From NCBI GenBank assembly GCA_944389455.1, contig CALXMK010000027.1:1-32224 (forward strand): a stretch of 32,224 bases of DNA, in the 5' to 3' direction. Within the stretch, counting starts at the first letter, position 1; every line of letters begins with the position of its first letter. Under the pieces are notes generated by a model. That model searched no databases. It was not told where the DNA came from and saw only the letters and a program-made list of their open reading frames with translations. Shown one piece after another: positions 17,905 to 26,709 of the stretch. Origin of the DNA: an uncultured Verrucomicrobiota bacterium (lineage in GTDB: Bacteria; Verrucomicrobiota; Verrucomicrobiia; Limisphaerales; UBA1412). The translations under genes were made by a program, and so were the position numbers.

Positions 17905-18129
17905 TCTAATGTCATTTTTGTGAGAGAGGGAGAAGAGAATCCTGAATCAAATTCATGTATTGACTCTTCGTTTTATTCTCCTCTCTGCATTTAATTTGTG
18001 TTTTTTGCGTATCTGTTCCACCAAAACTTATTTTTAAAAAAAGAGTTTTCTTTGTCAAGAATAGGAGAAAAAATATTTGTTTTTGTTGGGATGATAAAAA
18101 GTGTTGCCATTTTTTTTATTGAGAGGATA

Positions 18130-19596
18130 ATGATGATACTTGTCGGGCTGAGTCCCGATTGGAGAGATTCGAATTTGGATAAAAATTTAACACAAGGCAA
18201 TCCTATTCGCCTGATTATTTTATTCGCCATCCCTTTGCTGTTAGGCAATTTTTTTCAACAGATCTATAACATAGCAGATATGTTCATTGTCGGCAGAACT
18301 CTGGGCGCGAATGCAATGGGGGCGGTGGGGAGTACGGGAAGTATTCTCTTTTTTTTAATTGGCTTTATCTTTGGCGCGGAAGCTGGATTTGGCATTGTGA
18401 CGGCTCAGTATTATGGAGCTAAAAATGAAAAGGGAGTTCGGAGGAGTTTTGCCTCGGGTACTATTTGCAGTGCTTTCATTGGGATTCTGCTTATGGTATT
18501 CGGGATATTGTTTGTAGATCCTATTCTGCATTTACTCGAAACGCCTGAAGAACTTTATGCCAATGCAAGGATTTACTTGCTGATTATTTTTTGGGGAATA
18601 CTGCCGCTGGTTTTTTATAACCTGATGGCAAATATGATCTTAGCGTTGGGGGATAGTAGAACTCCTTTAATTTTCCTTATTATTACTTGTGTCCTTAATA
18701 TTGTCCTGGATTATATCTTTATCCTGTTTTGCGGCTGGGGAGTTGGTGGTGCCGCTGGGGCTACAGTGCTTGCGCAGGTTATATCAGGGATTTGTTGTCT
18801 TATTTATGTGTGGAAGAAACAGCCTCTGTTAATCCTTAAGAAAGAGGATTGGAAGGTGGGCTGGGCAGATTTGATGCACTCGATGCGCATCGGATTGCCG
18901 ATGGGATTTCAGGCAAGTGTAATTGCGATTGGCTGCATTGTAGTGCAGGTTTATATCAATAAGTTGGGACCTGCTTCGGTGGCGGCGTTTTCCGCGGCGG
19001 AAAAGGTGAATCTTTTGGCACTTATGCCACTGATGTCCTTTGGGATAGCAATGGCTACTTATGTGGGACAGAATTATGGAGCTGGAAAGTATGACAGGAT
19101 TCGTCAAGGGGTCAGGCAGTGTTCGATTCTCTCTCTTTCCGTAGCGATCGGTATGGCGTGGTTAAATATTTCATTTGGAGTGTATTTTGTGGAATTATTT
19201 GTAGGAGAGGAAGATCCCTTGCTGCCTCAGATTTCCGAATTAGCTCAGATGTATATGGGATTAAATGCACCGCTCTACTGGGTATTGGGATTACTTTTTG
19301 TTTACCGTTATACCCTGCAGGGGCTGGGTAAGAGTTTTGTTCCAACTTTTGCCGGAGTGATGGAGCTTGTGATGAGAATAGGAGCTTCTGTTCTCTTTGC
19401 CGCACCATTGGGTTTTGGAGGAATTTGTCTGGCGAGTCCGTTGGCTTGGATAGGAGCAGCGGTTCCGCTGGGGGTTGCTTATTTTTACGTTATCCGCAGG
19501 CTTGATTATATGGATTCGAATGGGTTCTCTTCTTCGACAGAAGACCCTTTGGGAGAGGTTGTCGGCAGAAGGAGAAATTTGATAGCCAGTGATTAG
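18130..19596 (+). CDS. MATE-family multidrug/sodium antiporter
   Basis: The product (about 489 residues from this start) has twelve membrane segments arranged as two similar halves. The MATE N-terminal signature appears as TQGNPIRLIILFAIPLLLGN and IADMFIVGRTLGANAMGAVG, with a matching second-half motif around PASVAAFSAAEKVNLLA. MATE proteins expel cationic drugs and metabolites in exchange for Na+ or H+. The frame is open upstream to 17998, but ATG at 18130 or 18133 follows AGAGGA at a proper distance and gives the usual short N-terminus, so I prefer it. It converges with the gene at 19612 with only 15 bases between and no visible terminator. Confidence 0.92.
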   Translation: MMILVGLSPDWRDSNLDKNLTQGNPIRLIILFAIPLLLGNFFQQIYNIADMFIVGRTLGANAMGAVGSTGSILFFLIGFIFGAEAGFGIVTAQYYGAKNEKGVRRSFASGTICSAFIGILLMVFGILFVDPILHLLETPEELYANARIYLLIIFWGILPLVFYNLMANMILALGDSRTPLIFLIITCVLNIVLDYIFILFCGWGVGGAAGATVLAQVISGICCLIYVWKKQPLLILKKEDWKVGWADLMHSMRIGLPMGFQASVIAIGCIVVQVYINKLGPASVAAFSAAEKVNLLALMPLMSFGIAMATYVGQNYGAGKYDRIRQGVRQCSILSLSVAIGMAWLNISFGVYFVELFVGEEDPLLPQISELAQMYMGLNAPLYWVLGLLFVYRYTLQGLGKSFVPTFAGVMELVMRIGASVLFAAPLGFGGICLASPLAWIGAAVPLGVAYFYVIRRLDYMDSNGFSSSTEDPLGEVVGRRRNLIASD

Positions 19597-19611
19597 CAGT
19601 ATCGATGCTCA

Positions 19612-22365
19612 TCAGTGGTCTGGAGGAGGTTCAATTCCGAAGAGGAGTTCATTAGCCCAGTGGGAAGAATCTTGGATGAAAGTAAGACGATTCCCCTTGG
19701 AGACACTGCGTCCGACTGCCAGCTCGGTTGAGCGTGTATCGCTGTCAATTCGATAGGTCATCTTGATAGGGATTCCCTGAAGAACGAGTTTGTGTACCTG
19801 TGGTATGTCTTGCCATGGGATGGCGCATTCACAGTAGGAGCCTCGAATGGCAATGGCCGCCGGAGTGCCGAGAACGTATGGGGATGAATTTTTTCCGGGA
19901 TATTTTAAGCAGATAATTTCCGCTCCGCCGTCTTGGCAGAGATTGAGAGCAAATTCATAGTCGCTGTCGGGATAGCTTCCAAAGCCAGGGGGCGTTCCCG
20001 GAGAGAATTCTGAGATGTGTTTTTCTTTAGCCGGCAATACATTAAAGGCAATCCTTGCATTATATTTTTCTAAGGAGGCTGTGTTGGGATTAAAACGTGC
20101 TTGAGGTTTAAATCCAAAGGTCTTGAGGCTGATATAGAGAGCCATTTCATCCCAAGCAAATTGAGCGGAGGCCGTTCCTTGCGCGGGTGCATAGGGCCAA
20201 TCATAGAAGGGGCGATAGTTGTTAGTAGGAGTGCTGAATTGAGGCGAAAGAAAGGCGATTTGCTGAAATCGATTAGGCCATTCACGGGGATTGGCATCAA
20301 TTTCGGGAGTCATTCGGGAAATATAATTTACATGGATGGTTTCAGCGTGTTTGAGCGTGGCGTTTTCATCTGTCCATACGAGAATAAGGGGATAATTGTT
20401 ACCTTCTCGTTCGGTAGATATGGTGTTGAGGATATCGAATTCGATCTCTTTACTCTGATGAGGGCGGAGGTGTATTTCTAGTGTATCCGGATCCACCATA
20501 ATTCCAGGAGCCAAAGCTTGTAGGGAGCCGGAGATAGGCTGATTGAGAACATTCTTTAGGATAACATTCAGTTTGACCTCGGGAGAGGTGACCGGATGAA
20601 TTAAATCTCGGACTTGGATCTCGACAGGTTCGACATTGAGAATTTTGGCCGCTCTAGCTTCTTTCACAAGTCGTTTAAAAGAGCCAGATTTATTTTGTGC
20701 ACGAAGAATATATCCGCTGCCATTGAGCGGAATTATAAGTCTGTTGGCAATGTTCTCCAAAGGATTGCCATAGAAATCATAGAGAATAAATTCATTGCGT
20801 GGATTATCAATTTCCAGAGAAGCTCCGTTTTTGAGTTTAACCGAACGAAAAAGGGTCAGTTCCGGAGGGAAAAGGTTCTTGAGATCACCCAGTATAACTA
20901 GTGTTCCATCATTTGGATTGGGTTTGCTGCGGGCAGCTGCAGCCATTCCTTCAAAGATAAAACCCCAGGGTAAACCTTCGGGAAACAGTATTTCAGAAAA
21001 TTTTCTTTTTCCAATAAATTTTTGTGCCGCGGCTAAGCTGGCGGCCGGAGCCCATACCTGGAGGATATCGTATCTTTTCCCTTGGATTTGAATGGTTTGA
21101 GGAGTAAAAAGACTCTCGGGATAAATCCCTTCTGTGTGATCTGTTCCCATGGCCAGCAGAGCGCTGAGCAGGGCCGTGATTTTGTCTTCACTTGCGGCAG
21201 TCTGGGTTTGAGTGTTCCAGATATGTGGGGAAGCGGCTCTGTTTTTTAAGGAATCAAGACTGGGTAAAACTTCTGCCGGAAAGGGTGTGTCTCCAATATT
21301 GATAAAATGCGGAAGCGTCATTTGTAAAATGTTCTCTTTTGCCAGAGGGGAATTTTTCCACCTGTCGAGAGAGATCCCTATAAGAATAGAGTTTCCTGTG
21401 GCTTGTTCGGCTGCGGTAGCAGCCTCTATCATGGATTGGAAGAATCGATTCCAATGAAGAGCATAATTTTTATTTGTTTCAGAGAGAGTTGGATAGATGA
21501 GTTCTGCGGCTCCAATGGGACCCAACGGATATCCGTATTGGGTAAAAAGGGTTTGTAGATTGAGTTTCCAATCATTTATTTTTTCGGTTTCAGCAGGAGG
21601 AGAGAGGTGAAGATGGAAGGAAAGTTCCCGTTCTCGGGCTAATTCCAGCAAGGAACGTAATTCTTTATCTTGCGGGGAGGATGTTTCAACGCGGGCTCCT
21701 TTAATACCAAGCTTATTTAAGGCTTCCAGCAGAAGAGGGGGAATGGAATCTGCTTTTCCCAGGTTAAGCGCAAAGGCTGGTTCTGCTTGATGTCCTTGAG
21801 AAGGAGGAAGAACCCGGACGGCTGTCGCGGCGAAATTCCTTCCACGTCCTTCCAATTCTATTATAAGGCCATAGCCGCCGTAAGTTTCTCCAATGGGTGG
21901 AATAAAGCTGATAAAATCTCCTTCCGGTGGGAGCTCTGCTTCTGTGGTCAGGATGCCTTCCGATTCGATCTGGAAGACGACGGGGCGTTTAGGAGATTCC
22001 TCTCGGCTACGGGTGCCGTAGCGAATGACTTCCAGAGAAATTTTTCCCTTGAAACTTGTTTTTGGTTGGATGAAGAAAGTAAATTGAGCGGATTCTCCCG
22101 GCAGAAGAATATTAGGGCCGGTACTGCATTCGGTCTGTTGAACTTTCCAATCCGTATCAGGACTGAGTCCAAAGGCACCGTCAAAGTTTTCCATGGATGA
22201 GCCGACAGAGTATTCCGTTGTCTGCGAAAATGCACAGAAAGAGCTTCCTTCTAAAAAGAGGATCAGGAGACTAAATAGAAGAAAGTTTGAAAACAGAGAC
22301 GATTCTGTTTGACGTAATAGGTGCGATAAGATTGATTTATTTGAGCGTTTCTTTGTCCAATCCAT
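19612..22365 (-). CDS. Large secreted protein with barrel-like middle and C-terminal CBM9-like domain
   Basis: The 917-residue product begins with an export signal (hydrophobic about 28-44, likely cut near AFSQ). Residues about 50-190 look like beta-sandwich; about 195-480 have the alternating helix and strand pattern of a glycosidase-like TIM barrel (KLGIKGARVETSS, ERELSFHLHLSPP), but I cannot point to a catalytic pair. Residues about 570-680 look like an NPCBM- or Ig-type sandwich. From about 685 to the end (EIDANPREWP, then AQFAWDEMALYISLK and CAIPWQDI) it resembles the family 9 carbohydrate-binding/DOMON group. This makes it a likely extracytoplasmic glycan-binding or glycan-processing protein of no recognised family. 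It is transcribed toward the MATE gene. Confidence 0.75.
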   Translation of the reverse strand: MDWTKKRSNKSILSHLLRQTESSLFSNFLLFSLLILFLEGSSFCAFSQTTEYSVGSSMENFDGAFGLSPDTDWKVQQTECSTGPNILLPGESAQFTFFIQPKTSFKGKISLEVIRYGTRSREESPKRPVVFQIESEGILTTEAELPPEGDFISFIPPIGETYGGYGLIIELEGRGRNFAATAVRVLPPSQGHQAEPAFALNLGKADSIPPLLLEALNKLGIKGARVETSSPQDKELRSLLELARERELSFHLHLSPPAETEKINDWKLNLQTLFTQYGYPLGPIGAAELIYPTLSETNKNYALHWNRFFQSMIEAATAAEQATGNSILIGISLDRWKNSPLAKENILQMTLPHFINIGDTPFPAEVLPSLDSLKNRAASPHIWNTQTQTAASEDKITALLSALLAMGTDHTEGIYPESLFTPQTIQIQGKRYDILQVWAPAASLAAAQKFIGKRKFSEILFPEGLPWGFIFEGMAAAARSKPNPNDGTLVILGDLKNLFPPELTLFRSVKLKNGASLEIDNPRNEFILYDFYGNPLENIANRLIIPLNGSGYILRAQNKSGSFKRLVKEARAAKILNVEPVEIQVRDLIHPVTSPEVKLNVILKNVLNQPISGSLQALAPGIMVDPDTLEIHLRPHQSKEIEFDILNTISTEREGNNYPLILVWTDENATLKHAETIHVNYISRMTPEIDANPREWPNRFQQIAFLSPQFSTPTNNYRPFYDWPYAPAQGTASAQFAWDEMALYISLKTFGFKPQARFNPNTASLEKYNARIAFNVLPAKEKHISEFSPGTPPGFGSYPDSDYEFALNLCQDGGAEIICLKYPGKNSSPYVLGTPAAIAIRGSYCECAIPWQDIPQVHKLVLQGIPIKMTYRIDSDTRSTELAVGRSVSKGNRLTFIQDSSHWANELLFGIEPPPDH

Positions 22366-22452
22366 CCTTGAAAGAGTGTATGGAAGGGAATTGAAGCCGT
22401 CAAGTATCTAGTTTTCTTTTGGTTAGCACAAAAAGAAATTGGTTGCCAAAGT

Positions 22453-23199
22453 TTATTGCCAATCGGATCTTGGGAGGAGTGAAATCAGTTTTATCAATGA
22501 GTCTGCCAAAGCTTTTGCAGCTCGGGATGAATTGATTCCTAAGCGTATCAATGCCGGAATTTTTTTGTATGGAGAGGCTAAAATCGTGGAGGATAGGAGG
22601 GAGAGACTTATTTTGCCGTTGGGTTTCAGGATTTGATTAAAATCTACGGCTAGATCTTCATCTGCTTGATCTGAGATCGAGCGAATAATGATACAGGGGA
22701 TTTTTTGGCGAGAGCAATATTCCATGATTGTCCCGGACTCCATTTCTACGGCGCCGCATTGGGTGGAGCAAAAGAGTTCAGCCTTCTCTTTTGCCGTTGT
22801 AATAACATGTTCGGCTTGGAAAAAACGGGTTTTGTGAAGATGAATGTTTTCTTTATTTTGTAAAATATGTGGGAAGAAGAGATTTTGTTGGATAAGAACG
22901 TCTCCGATTTTAAATTGGGGATCCAAAGCTCCGGCAAAACCGGCTGTTATTACATATTGGGGGGGAAATTGGATGGAGATTTCTTCCGTTGCCCGGAGAG
23001 CGCAGGATTTTCCCATTCCGATATAATATATCCTTAAAGGAGGAAGAGTTCGCTTTTTTGAAGTTGAGGGAGAGTAAATTCCTTTTTTATCAAGGCAATA
23101 ACCTTGCTGCTTCAGATATTGGCAAAAAAAGCGAGATTCTTCTTTAACCGCGAAGAAGAGGAGAATCGGTATGACAGATAGCTGATATTCGTTATCCAT
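22453..23199 (-). CDS. Phosphorylase-superfamily nucleosidase (MTA/SAH or futalosine hydrolase-like)
   Basis: The 248-residue product has the nucleoside phosphorylase fold signatures: a YYIGMGKSCA loop (about 58-67), ITAGFAGALDPQFKIGDVLI (about 84-103), the purine/ribose-binding GAVEMESGTI (about 147-156) and IIRSISDQAD (about 172). The glutamates in VEMES match the ribose-binding site of 5'-methylthioadenosine/S-adenosylhomocysteine nucleosidases. It is divergent from the standard MTAN, and futalosine hydrolase and hopanoid-associated phosphorylases share the same motifs, so the substrate is open. It starts 129 bases from a small divergent ORF and ends about 90 bases from the 917-residue protein gene. 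Confidence 0.8.
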   Translation of the reverse strand: MDNEYQLSVIPILLFFAVKEESRFFCQYLKQQGYCLDKKGIYSPSTSKKRTLPPLRIYYIGMGKSCALRATEEISIQFPPQYVITAGFAGALDPQFKIGDVLIQQNLFFPHILQNKENIHLHKTRFFQAEHVITTAKEKAELFCSTQCGAVEMESGTIMEYCSRQKIPCIIIRSISDQADEDLAVDFNQILKPNGKISLSLLSSTILASPYKKIPALIRLGINSSRAAKALADSLIKLISLLPRSDWQ

Positions 23200-23328
23200 T
23201 TGCGGAGAATTTACTCTTTCTCTCGTAAAAAAATAAAGTTTAAAATTTTAAAATTTTTTAGGGGTCCCCCCGTATTTGTCCTACCCCATCATGCAAAATG
23301 AGATTGCTTTTGAAGAGAGAGGCTTTGA

Positions 23329-23511
23329 ATGAGAAAAGAGCAGCTTTTATTTAATGGGGCTCTCTGCCAAGGCAGAGGAAGAAAAAACTCCGTTACACCC
23401 GAGGTAGGACGCTGGTTTTTTAAGCAGATTTTTAAGGCCATTGAAGAGGCTTGTATAGATCAAAAACGGGAGATGAAACCCGTACAGCTGGTTTTACCTT
23501 TAGGAGATTAA
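23329..23511 (+). CDS. Possible small protein of 60 residues
   Basis: An ATG-started frame with GAGAGG 7 bases before the start codes for a basic, soluble-looking 60-residue peptide with a central predicted helix (about 28-48) and an end of QLVLPLGD. I do not recognise it. It lies between the divergent nucleosidase gene and the convergent lpxI gene, whose stop is 7 bases away, and it opposes no other real gene, so it is not a shadow frame. Codon choice looks similar to neighbours. It may be a real small gene, but length alone cannot prove it. Confidence 0.45.
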   Translation: MRKEQLLFNGALCQGRGRKNSVTPEVGRWFFKQIFKAIEEACIDQKREMKPVQLVLPLGD

Positions 23512-23518
23512 GGGTATT

Positions 23519-24376
23519 CTAGTTTTCAGGTGTTTTTCTCAAATCGGCTTCGGAGAGACTCATTAGGCTAATTCCCAATTTTTTAGCCAGAGCGCAGACA
23601 TCGGGTTGATCCAAGAGCAGGGTTTTATGTGCTTCAAATGCAACAGCGCAAATCCCCTTCCCACGGCAATTTTCTATTGTTTTAAGTCCTACGCAGGGAA
23701 TATCAAAACGCATATCATGGTTGAGCCGGGCAACTTTGACTACGACAGCCCCCTTCCCGCCGGAGAGTTCGGCTCCGCGAGCAATGCAGGCATCGGTCCC
23801 TTCCCATCCCTCTACGGCAAGTGTTGTTCCCTCTTTGACGACGACGGTTTGTCCTATCTCAAGTTTACTGATAGCCTTGGCTATCTCGAAACCATAAAGT
23901 GCGTCATCCCGAGTTTGAGAACTGACTTTAGCTCCCGCGTGGAAATTTTCTCCCGGCATGACGGGAGTCAACCATGGAACTGCGGAGATTAAGGTGACTC
24001 CATCTTTGGCAAGTTCTTCGCCAATAGCCCCGAAAATGGTGTGAGCATTCCTTTTTTTGAGTCTCATCAAGGTCATAATTCCTCGTAAATCGGGGCGGAC
24101 CTGATAGAGATTGGAGGGTGCAATCTGCCCAGCCATTACGCACTGACGGATTCCTCGGTCTGTTAGTGCTCGAATCATTTTGTTCAGTTGGCCGACTTTA
24201 ATCCAAACGAAGTCGTCGACTAGATTTGCCAGAGCCGGATCGGTTTCACCGACAAAACCCACGGCGACGATTTTTTCGACTCCGGCTTTACGTGCTTGCT
24301 CGACCACCACAAAGGGTAGATTGCGGTTCCCAGCCAAGATGCCTAGTTGTTTGATGGATTCTATTTGCTCACTCAT
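23519..24376 (-). CDS. lpxI: UDP-2,3-diacylglucosamine pyrophosphatase LpxI
   Basis: LpxI hydrolyses UDP-2,3-diacylglucosamine to lipid X and UMP in lipid A synthesis, replacing LpxH in many bacteria. The 285-residue product spans the full family: the N-terminal domain starts LGILAGNRNLP, a VMAGQIAP motif lies at about 80-87, and the C-terminal catalytic domain contains KEGTTLAVEGWEGTDACI (about 181-198) and FDIPCVG. D225 in that last motif falls at the catalytic aspartate position of the Caulobacter enzyme. GGAG lies 5 bases before the ATG. Its presence shows the organism makes an LPS-type outer membrane. No other lpx genes are in the window. Confidence 0.95.
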   Translation of the reverse strand: MSEQIESIKQLGILAGNRNLPFVVVEQARKAGVEKIVAVGFVGETDPALANLVDDFVWIKVGQLNKMIRALTDRGIRQCVMAGQIAPSNLYQVRPDLRGIMTLMRLKKRNAHTIFGAIGEELAKDGVTLISAVPWLTPVMPGENFHAGAKVSSQTRDDALYGFEIAKAISKLEIGQTVVVKEGTTLAVEGWEGTDACIARGAELSGGKGAVVVKVARLNHDMRFDIPCVGLKTIENCRGKGICAVAFEAHKTLLLDQPDVCALAKKLGISLMSLSEADLRKTPEN

Positions 24377-24481
24377 TCGTGCTCCACGGAAAAGATAACA
24401 TGAAAGAACGGTAGAAAAAATAAAATTCTCTACCCGGAGAGATTTTTATGCTATTCTTTTCTCTGCTTGGATAGCAAGATT

Positions 24482-26104
24482 ATGAAGAGTGTAATGAATA
24501 AGAAACAACTCTGGGAGAGGTTCCAGAAGTATTATAAAGAATATATCAGCTTAGGGATGGGATTGGATATCAGCCGTATGAACTTCCCTGAGAATTTTTT
24601 TGATACTCACAAGGACTTGATCGATAAAGCATTTGCGAATATGAATGCTTTGGAGAAAGGCGAAATTGCTAATCCGGATGAGAACCGCCGGGTTGGTCAT
24701 TACTGGTTGCGTGCGCCAGAGCTGGCTCCAACAGAAGAGCTGCAAAAGGAGATTAAGAACACTCTGGATAAAATTTTGGATTTTGCGGATGAAGTTCATT
24801 CCGGTGAATTGGAGGGAGCTGGTGGCCCATTTGAGAATATTTTGTTAATCGGTATCGGGGGCTCCGCTTTGGGACCTCAATTTGTCTCACGTGCTTTGGG
24901 TAATCCGTCTACCGATCAGATGAAGGTTTTCTTTTTTGATAACACGGATCCGGATGGAATGGACCGCACTTTGGCAGAGATAGGGAGTGACTTGGATGTG
25001 ACTCTTTGTGTGGTAATTTCCAAGTCCGGTGGAACTAAGGAAACTCGTAACGGGATGCTCGAGGCAAAGGCTGCTTATCAGAAGCGCGGACTCTGTTTTG
25101 AAGATCACGCTGTGGCAATCACTATGGAAGGGAGCGCTCTTTACTCCATGGCGGCAGAGAACGATTGTTGGTTGGAGACTTTCCCCATGTGGGATTGGGT
25201 AGGAGGACGTACAAGTGAGACTTCTGCCGTAGGATTGTTGGTAGCGGCTCTTCAGGGAATTGATATTGAAGATATGCTGGCAGGAGCGGCTGCTTGTGAT
25301 GCTGTTACACGTCAGTCTTCGATGGATAATCCGGCGATGCTTTTGGCATTGATGTGGTATTATGCCGGCAGTGGCAAGGGACTCAAGGATATGGTTATTC
25401 TCCCATACAAGGATCGCTTGGAGCTCCTCTCGAAATATCTTCAGCAGCTGATTATGGAATCCTTAGGTAAGGCTCTCGACTTGGATGGGAATGAGGTTCA
25501 TCAGGGAATTGCCGTTTATGGCAATAAGGGGAGTACCGATCAGCATGCTTTTGTGCAGCAGTTGAGAGATGGTATCAATAATTTCTTTGTAACTTTTATT
25601 GAGGTGCAAAAGGATCGTGAATCGGCAAGTATTCCGGTTGAACCGGGTGTTTACAGTGGAGATTATCTCCAAGGTTTCTTACTGGGAACGCGTCAGGCTC
25701 TCTTTGAGAGCGGACGGGAATCTATCACAATTACAATCAGCGATGTATCCCCTTATTCGGTTGGAATTCTGATTGCTCTCTATGAAAGGGCTGTAGGTTT
25801 CTATGCATCTCTAATTAATATCAATGCTTATCATCAGCCGGGAGTTGAGGCAGGCAAGAAAGCGGCCAATGAGATTCTAAAGCTGAAAGCGGCTGTTCAA
25901 GGGTATCTGATTGCGAATAAAGTCTCTAAACTAGATGCCGCTTCGGCAAAAACAGTTGAAGAAATTGCTGCGGCTATCGGCAGAGATGATGATGTAGAAA
26001 CGATTTTCAAACTGTGTGAGCACCTGGCCGGGAATTCGGATAGATGTGTAATTCGTTTTGTTGGTTCAAATCCGAGTTCTAACAAGTATCAGATGGTTTA
26101 TTAA
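24482..26104 (+). CDS. pgi: Glucose-6-phosphate isomerase
   Basis: Interconverts glucose 6-phosphate and fructose 6-phosphate in glycolysis and gluconeogenesis. The product (about 540 residues) has the two SIS-type phosphosugar-binding regions with [40 protein letters not shown] and, near the end, [13 protein letters not shown]. The glutamine/lysine-rich [18 protein letters not shown] block carries the catalytic histidine region. The frame is open from a TTG at 24467; I chose the ATG at 24482, and ATG 24494 (with AAGAG just upstream) is also possible. It stands alone, divergent from lpxI, and ends before a strong terminator. Confidence 0.95.
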   Translation: MKSVMNKKQLWERFQKYYKEYISLGMGLDISRMNFPENFFDTHKDLIDKAFANMNALEKGEIANPDENRRVGHYWLRAPELAPTEELQKEIKNTLDKILDFADEVHSGELEGAGGPFENILLIGIGGSALGPQFVSRALGNPSTDQMKVFFFDNTDPDGMDRTLAEIGSDLDVTLCVVISKSGGTKETRNGMLEAKAAYQKRGLCFEDHAVAITMEGSALYSMAAENDCWLETFPMWDWVGGRTSETSAVGLLVAALQGIDIEDMLAGAAACDAVTRQSSMDNPAMLLALMWYYAGSGKGLKDMVILPYKDRLELLSKYLQQLIMESLGKALDLDGNEVHQGIAVYGNKGSTDQHAFVQQLRDGINNFFVTFIEVQKDRESASIPVEPGVYSGDYLQGFLLGTRQALFESGRESITITISDVSPYSVGILIALYERAVGFYASLININAYHQPGVEAGKKAANEILKLKAAVQGYLIANKVSKLDAASAKTVEEIAAAIGRDDDVETIFKLCEHLAGNSDRCVIRFVGSNPSSNKYQMVY

Positions 26105-26169
26105 TCAACAAGGAGCAGGCGAAATCTGAAATAGAAGATTTTTCTTGCGAATAGATTGAAATGTTTCAT

Positions 26170-26199
26170 AACGCTCTCTTTAAAAAAGAGAGCGTTTTT
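26170..26199 (+). terminator. Rho-independent terminator of pgi
   Basis: An 11-bp perfect stem, AACGCTCTCTT (26170-26180) with AAGAGAGCGTT (26186-26196), has a 5-base loop and runs into a T tract. It lies about 65 bases after the pgi stop. Confidence 0.92.
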
Positions 26200-26218
26200 A
26201 TATTAAAATAGGCAGAAT

Positions 26219-26234
26219 TGTTCCACGTGGAACA
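26219..26234. promoter_or_regulatory. parS: parS site 1 (ParB-binding centromere)
   Basis: The 16-bp perfect palindrome TGTTCCACGTGGAACA fits the near-universal chromosomal parS pattern TGTTNCACGTGNAACA at every position. ParB/Spo0J loads here to direct origin segregation with ParA and SMC. parA and parB are not in the window. Confidence 0.9.
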
Positions 26235-26485
26235 TCTAGGATTCTGATTATAGAGGGACAATCTCATCATTTTGGCAGATAAAAGTCTTCTTTCCCCTGC
26301 CTCTTCAATTTTAGAAAAAATTATTCTCTTTTATAAAATTGAATTTTTTAAGAAAAAATTAAATAGAGTATATTTATCTTTCTCAGGGGAAATAACTTGC
26401 AATCTATTTAATTCAAGAATAAAGATTATTGCTCTATTTATTAAGGATGGATAAACTCTTTACAGGACTATTTATGTTTTTCAAT

Positions 26486-26501
26486 TGTTCCACGTGGAAC
26501 A
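26486..26501. promoter_or_regulatory. parS: parS site 2 (ParB-binding centromere)
   Basis: A second exact copy of TGTTCCACGTGGAACA. Here the symmetry extends three bases further on each side (26483-26504, a 22-bp perfect palindrome). It lies 208 bases upstream of the mnmG start. Confidence 0.9.
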
Positions 26502-26709
26502 ATTAGCAGTGAGAACTTTCAGAAGAGTAGAGTGATCATTTATTGGAATTTAAAGGATATGAGATTCTTTTGTTTGATTCTTTTATCTCAGTATTTGTTC
26601 TAACGGAGAAAGAGTTCTCCTGAAAGATTTTCTTTGTGCTTTTTTCTTTAAGGTGCTCTTTACAGAGAGGAAGAATCAACTTATTCTATGAAACGGAGGA
26701 ATTGTTGGA

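Larger units (their letters stand above)
26105..26709. other. Intergenic region between pgi and mnmG with parS sites
   Basis: The 605-base gap contains a strong terminator for pgi (26170-26199) and two parS-type palindromes (26219-26234 and 26486-26501) whose centres are 267 bases apart. The DNA between the palindromes is very AT-rich; a 60-codon TTG-started frame across it (26272-26454) has no recognisable content. The mnmG promoter should lie in the last 200 bases. Confidence 0.7.

Noticed and set aside
17998..18129. 44-codon N-terminal extension of the MATE gene
   Set aside because: The frame is open, but ATG 18130/18133 has the ribosome binding site and matches the usual MATE N-terminus.
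24431..24450. Small hairpin TCTCT/AGAGA followed by T-run before pgi
   Set aside because: Only five base pairs, and it lies in a divergent promoter region where no transcript needs ending.
26272..26454. 60-codon frame between the two parS sites
   Set aside because: TTG start, very AT-rich, no ribosome binding site and no recognisable content; the region is better explained by parS.
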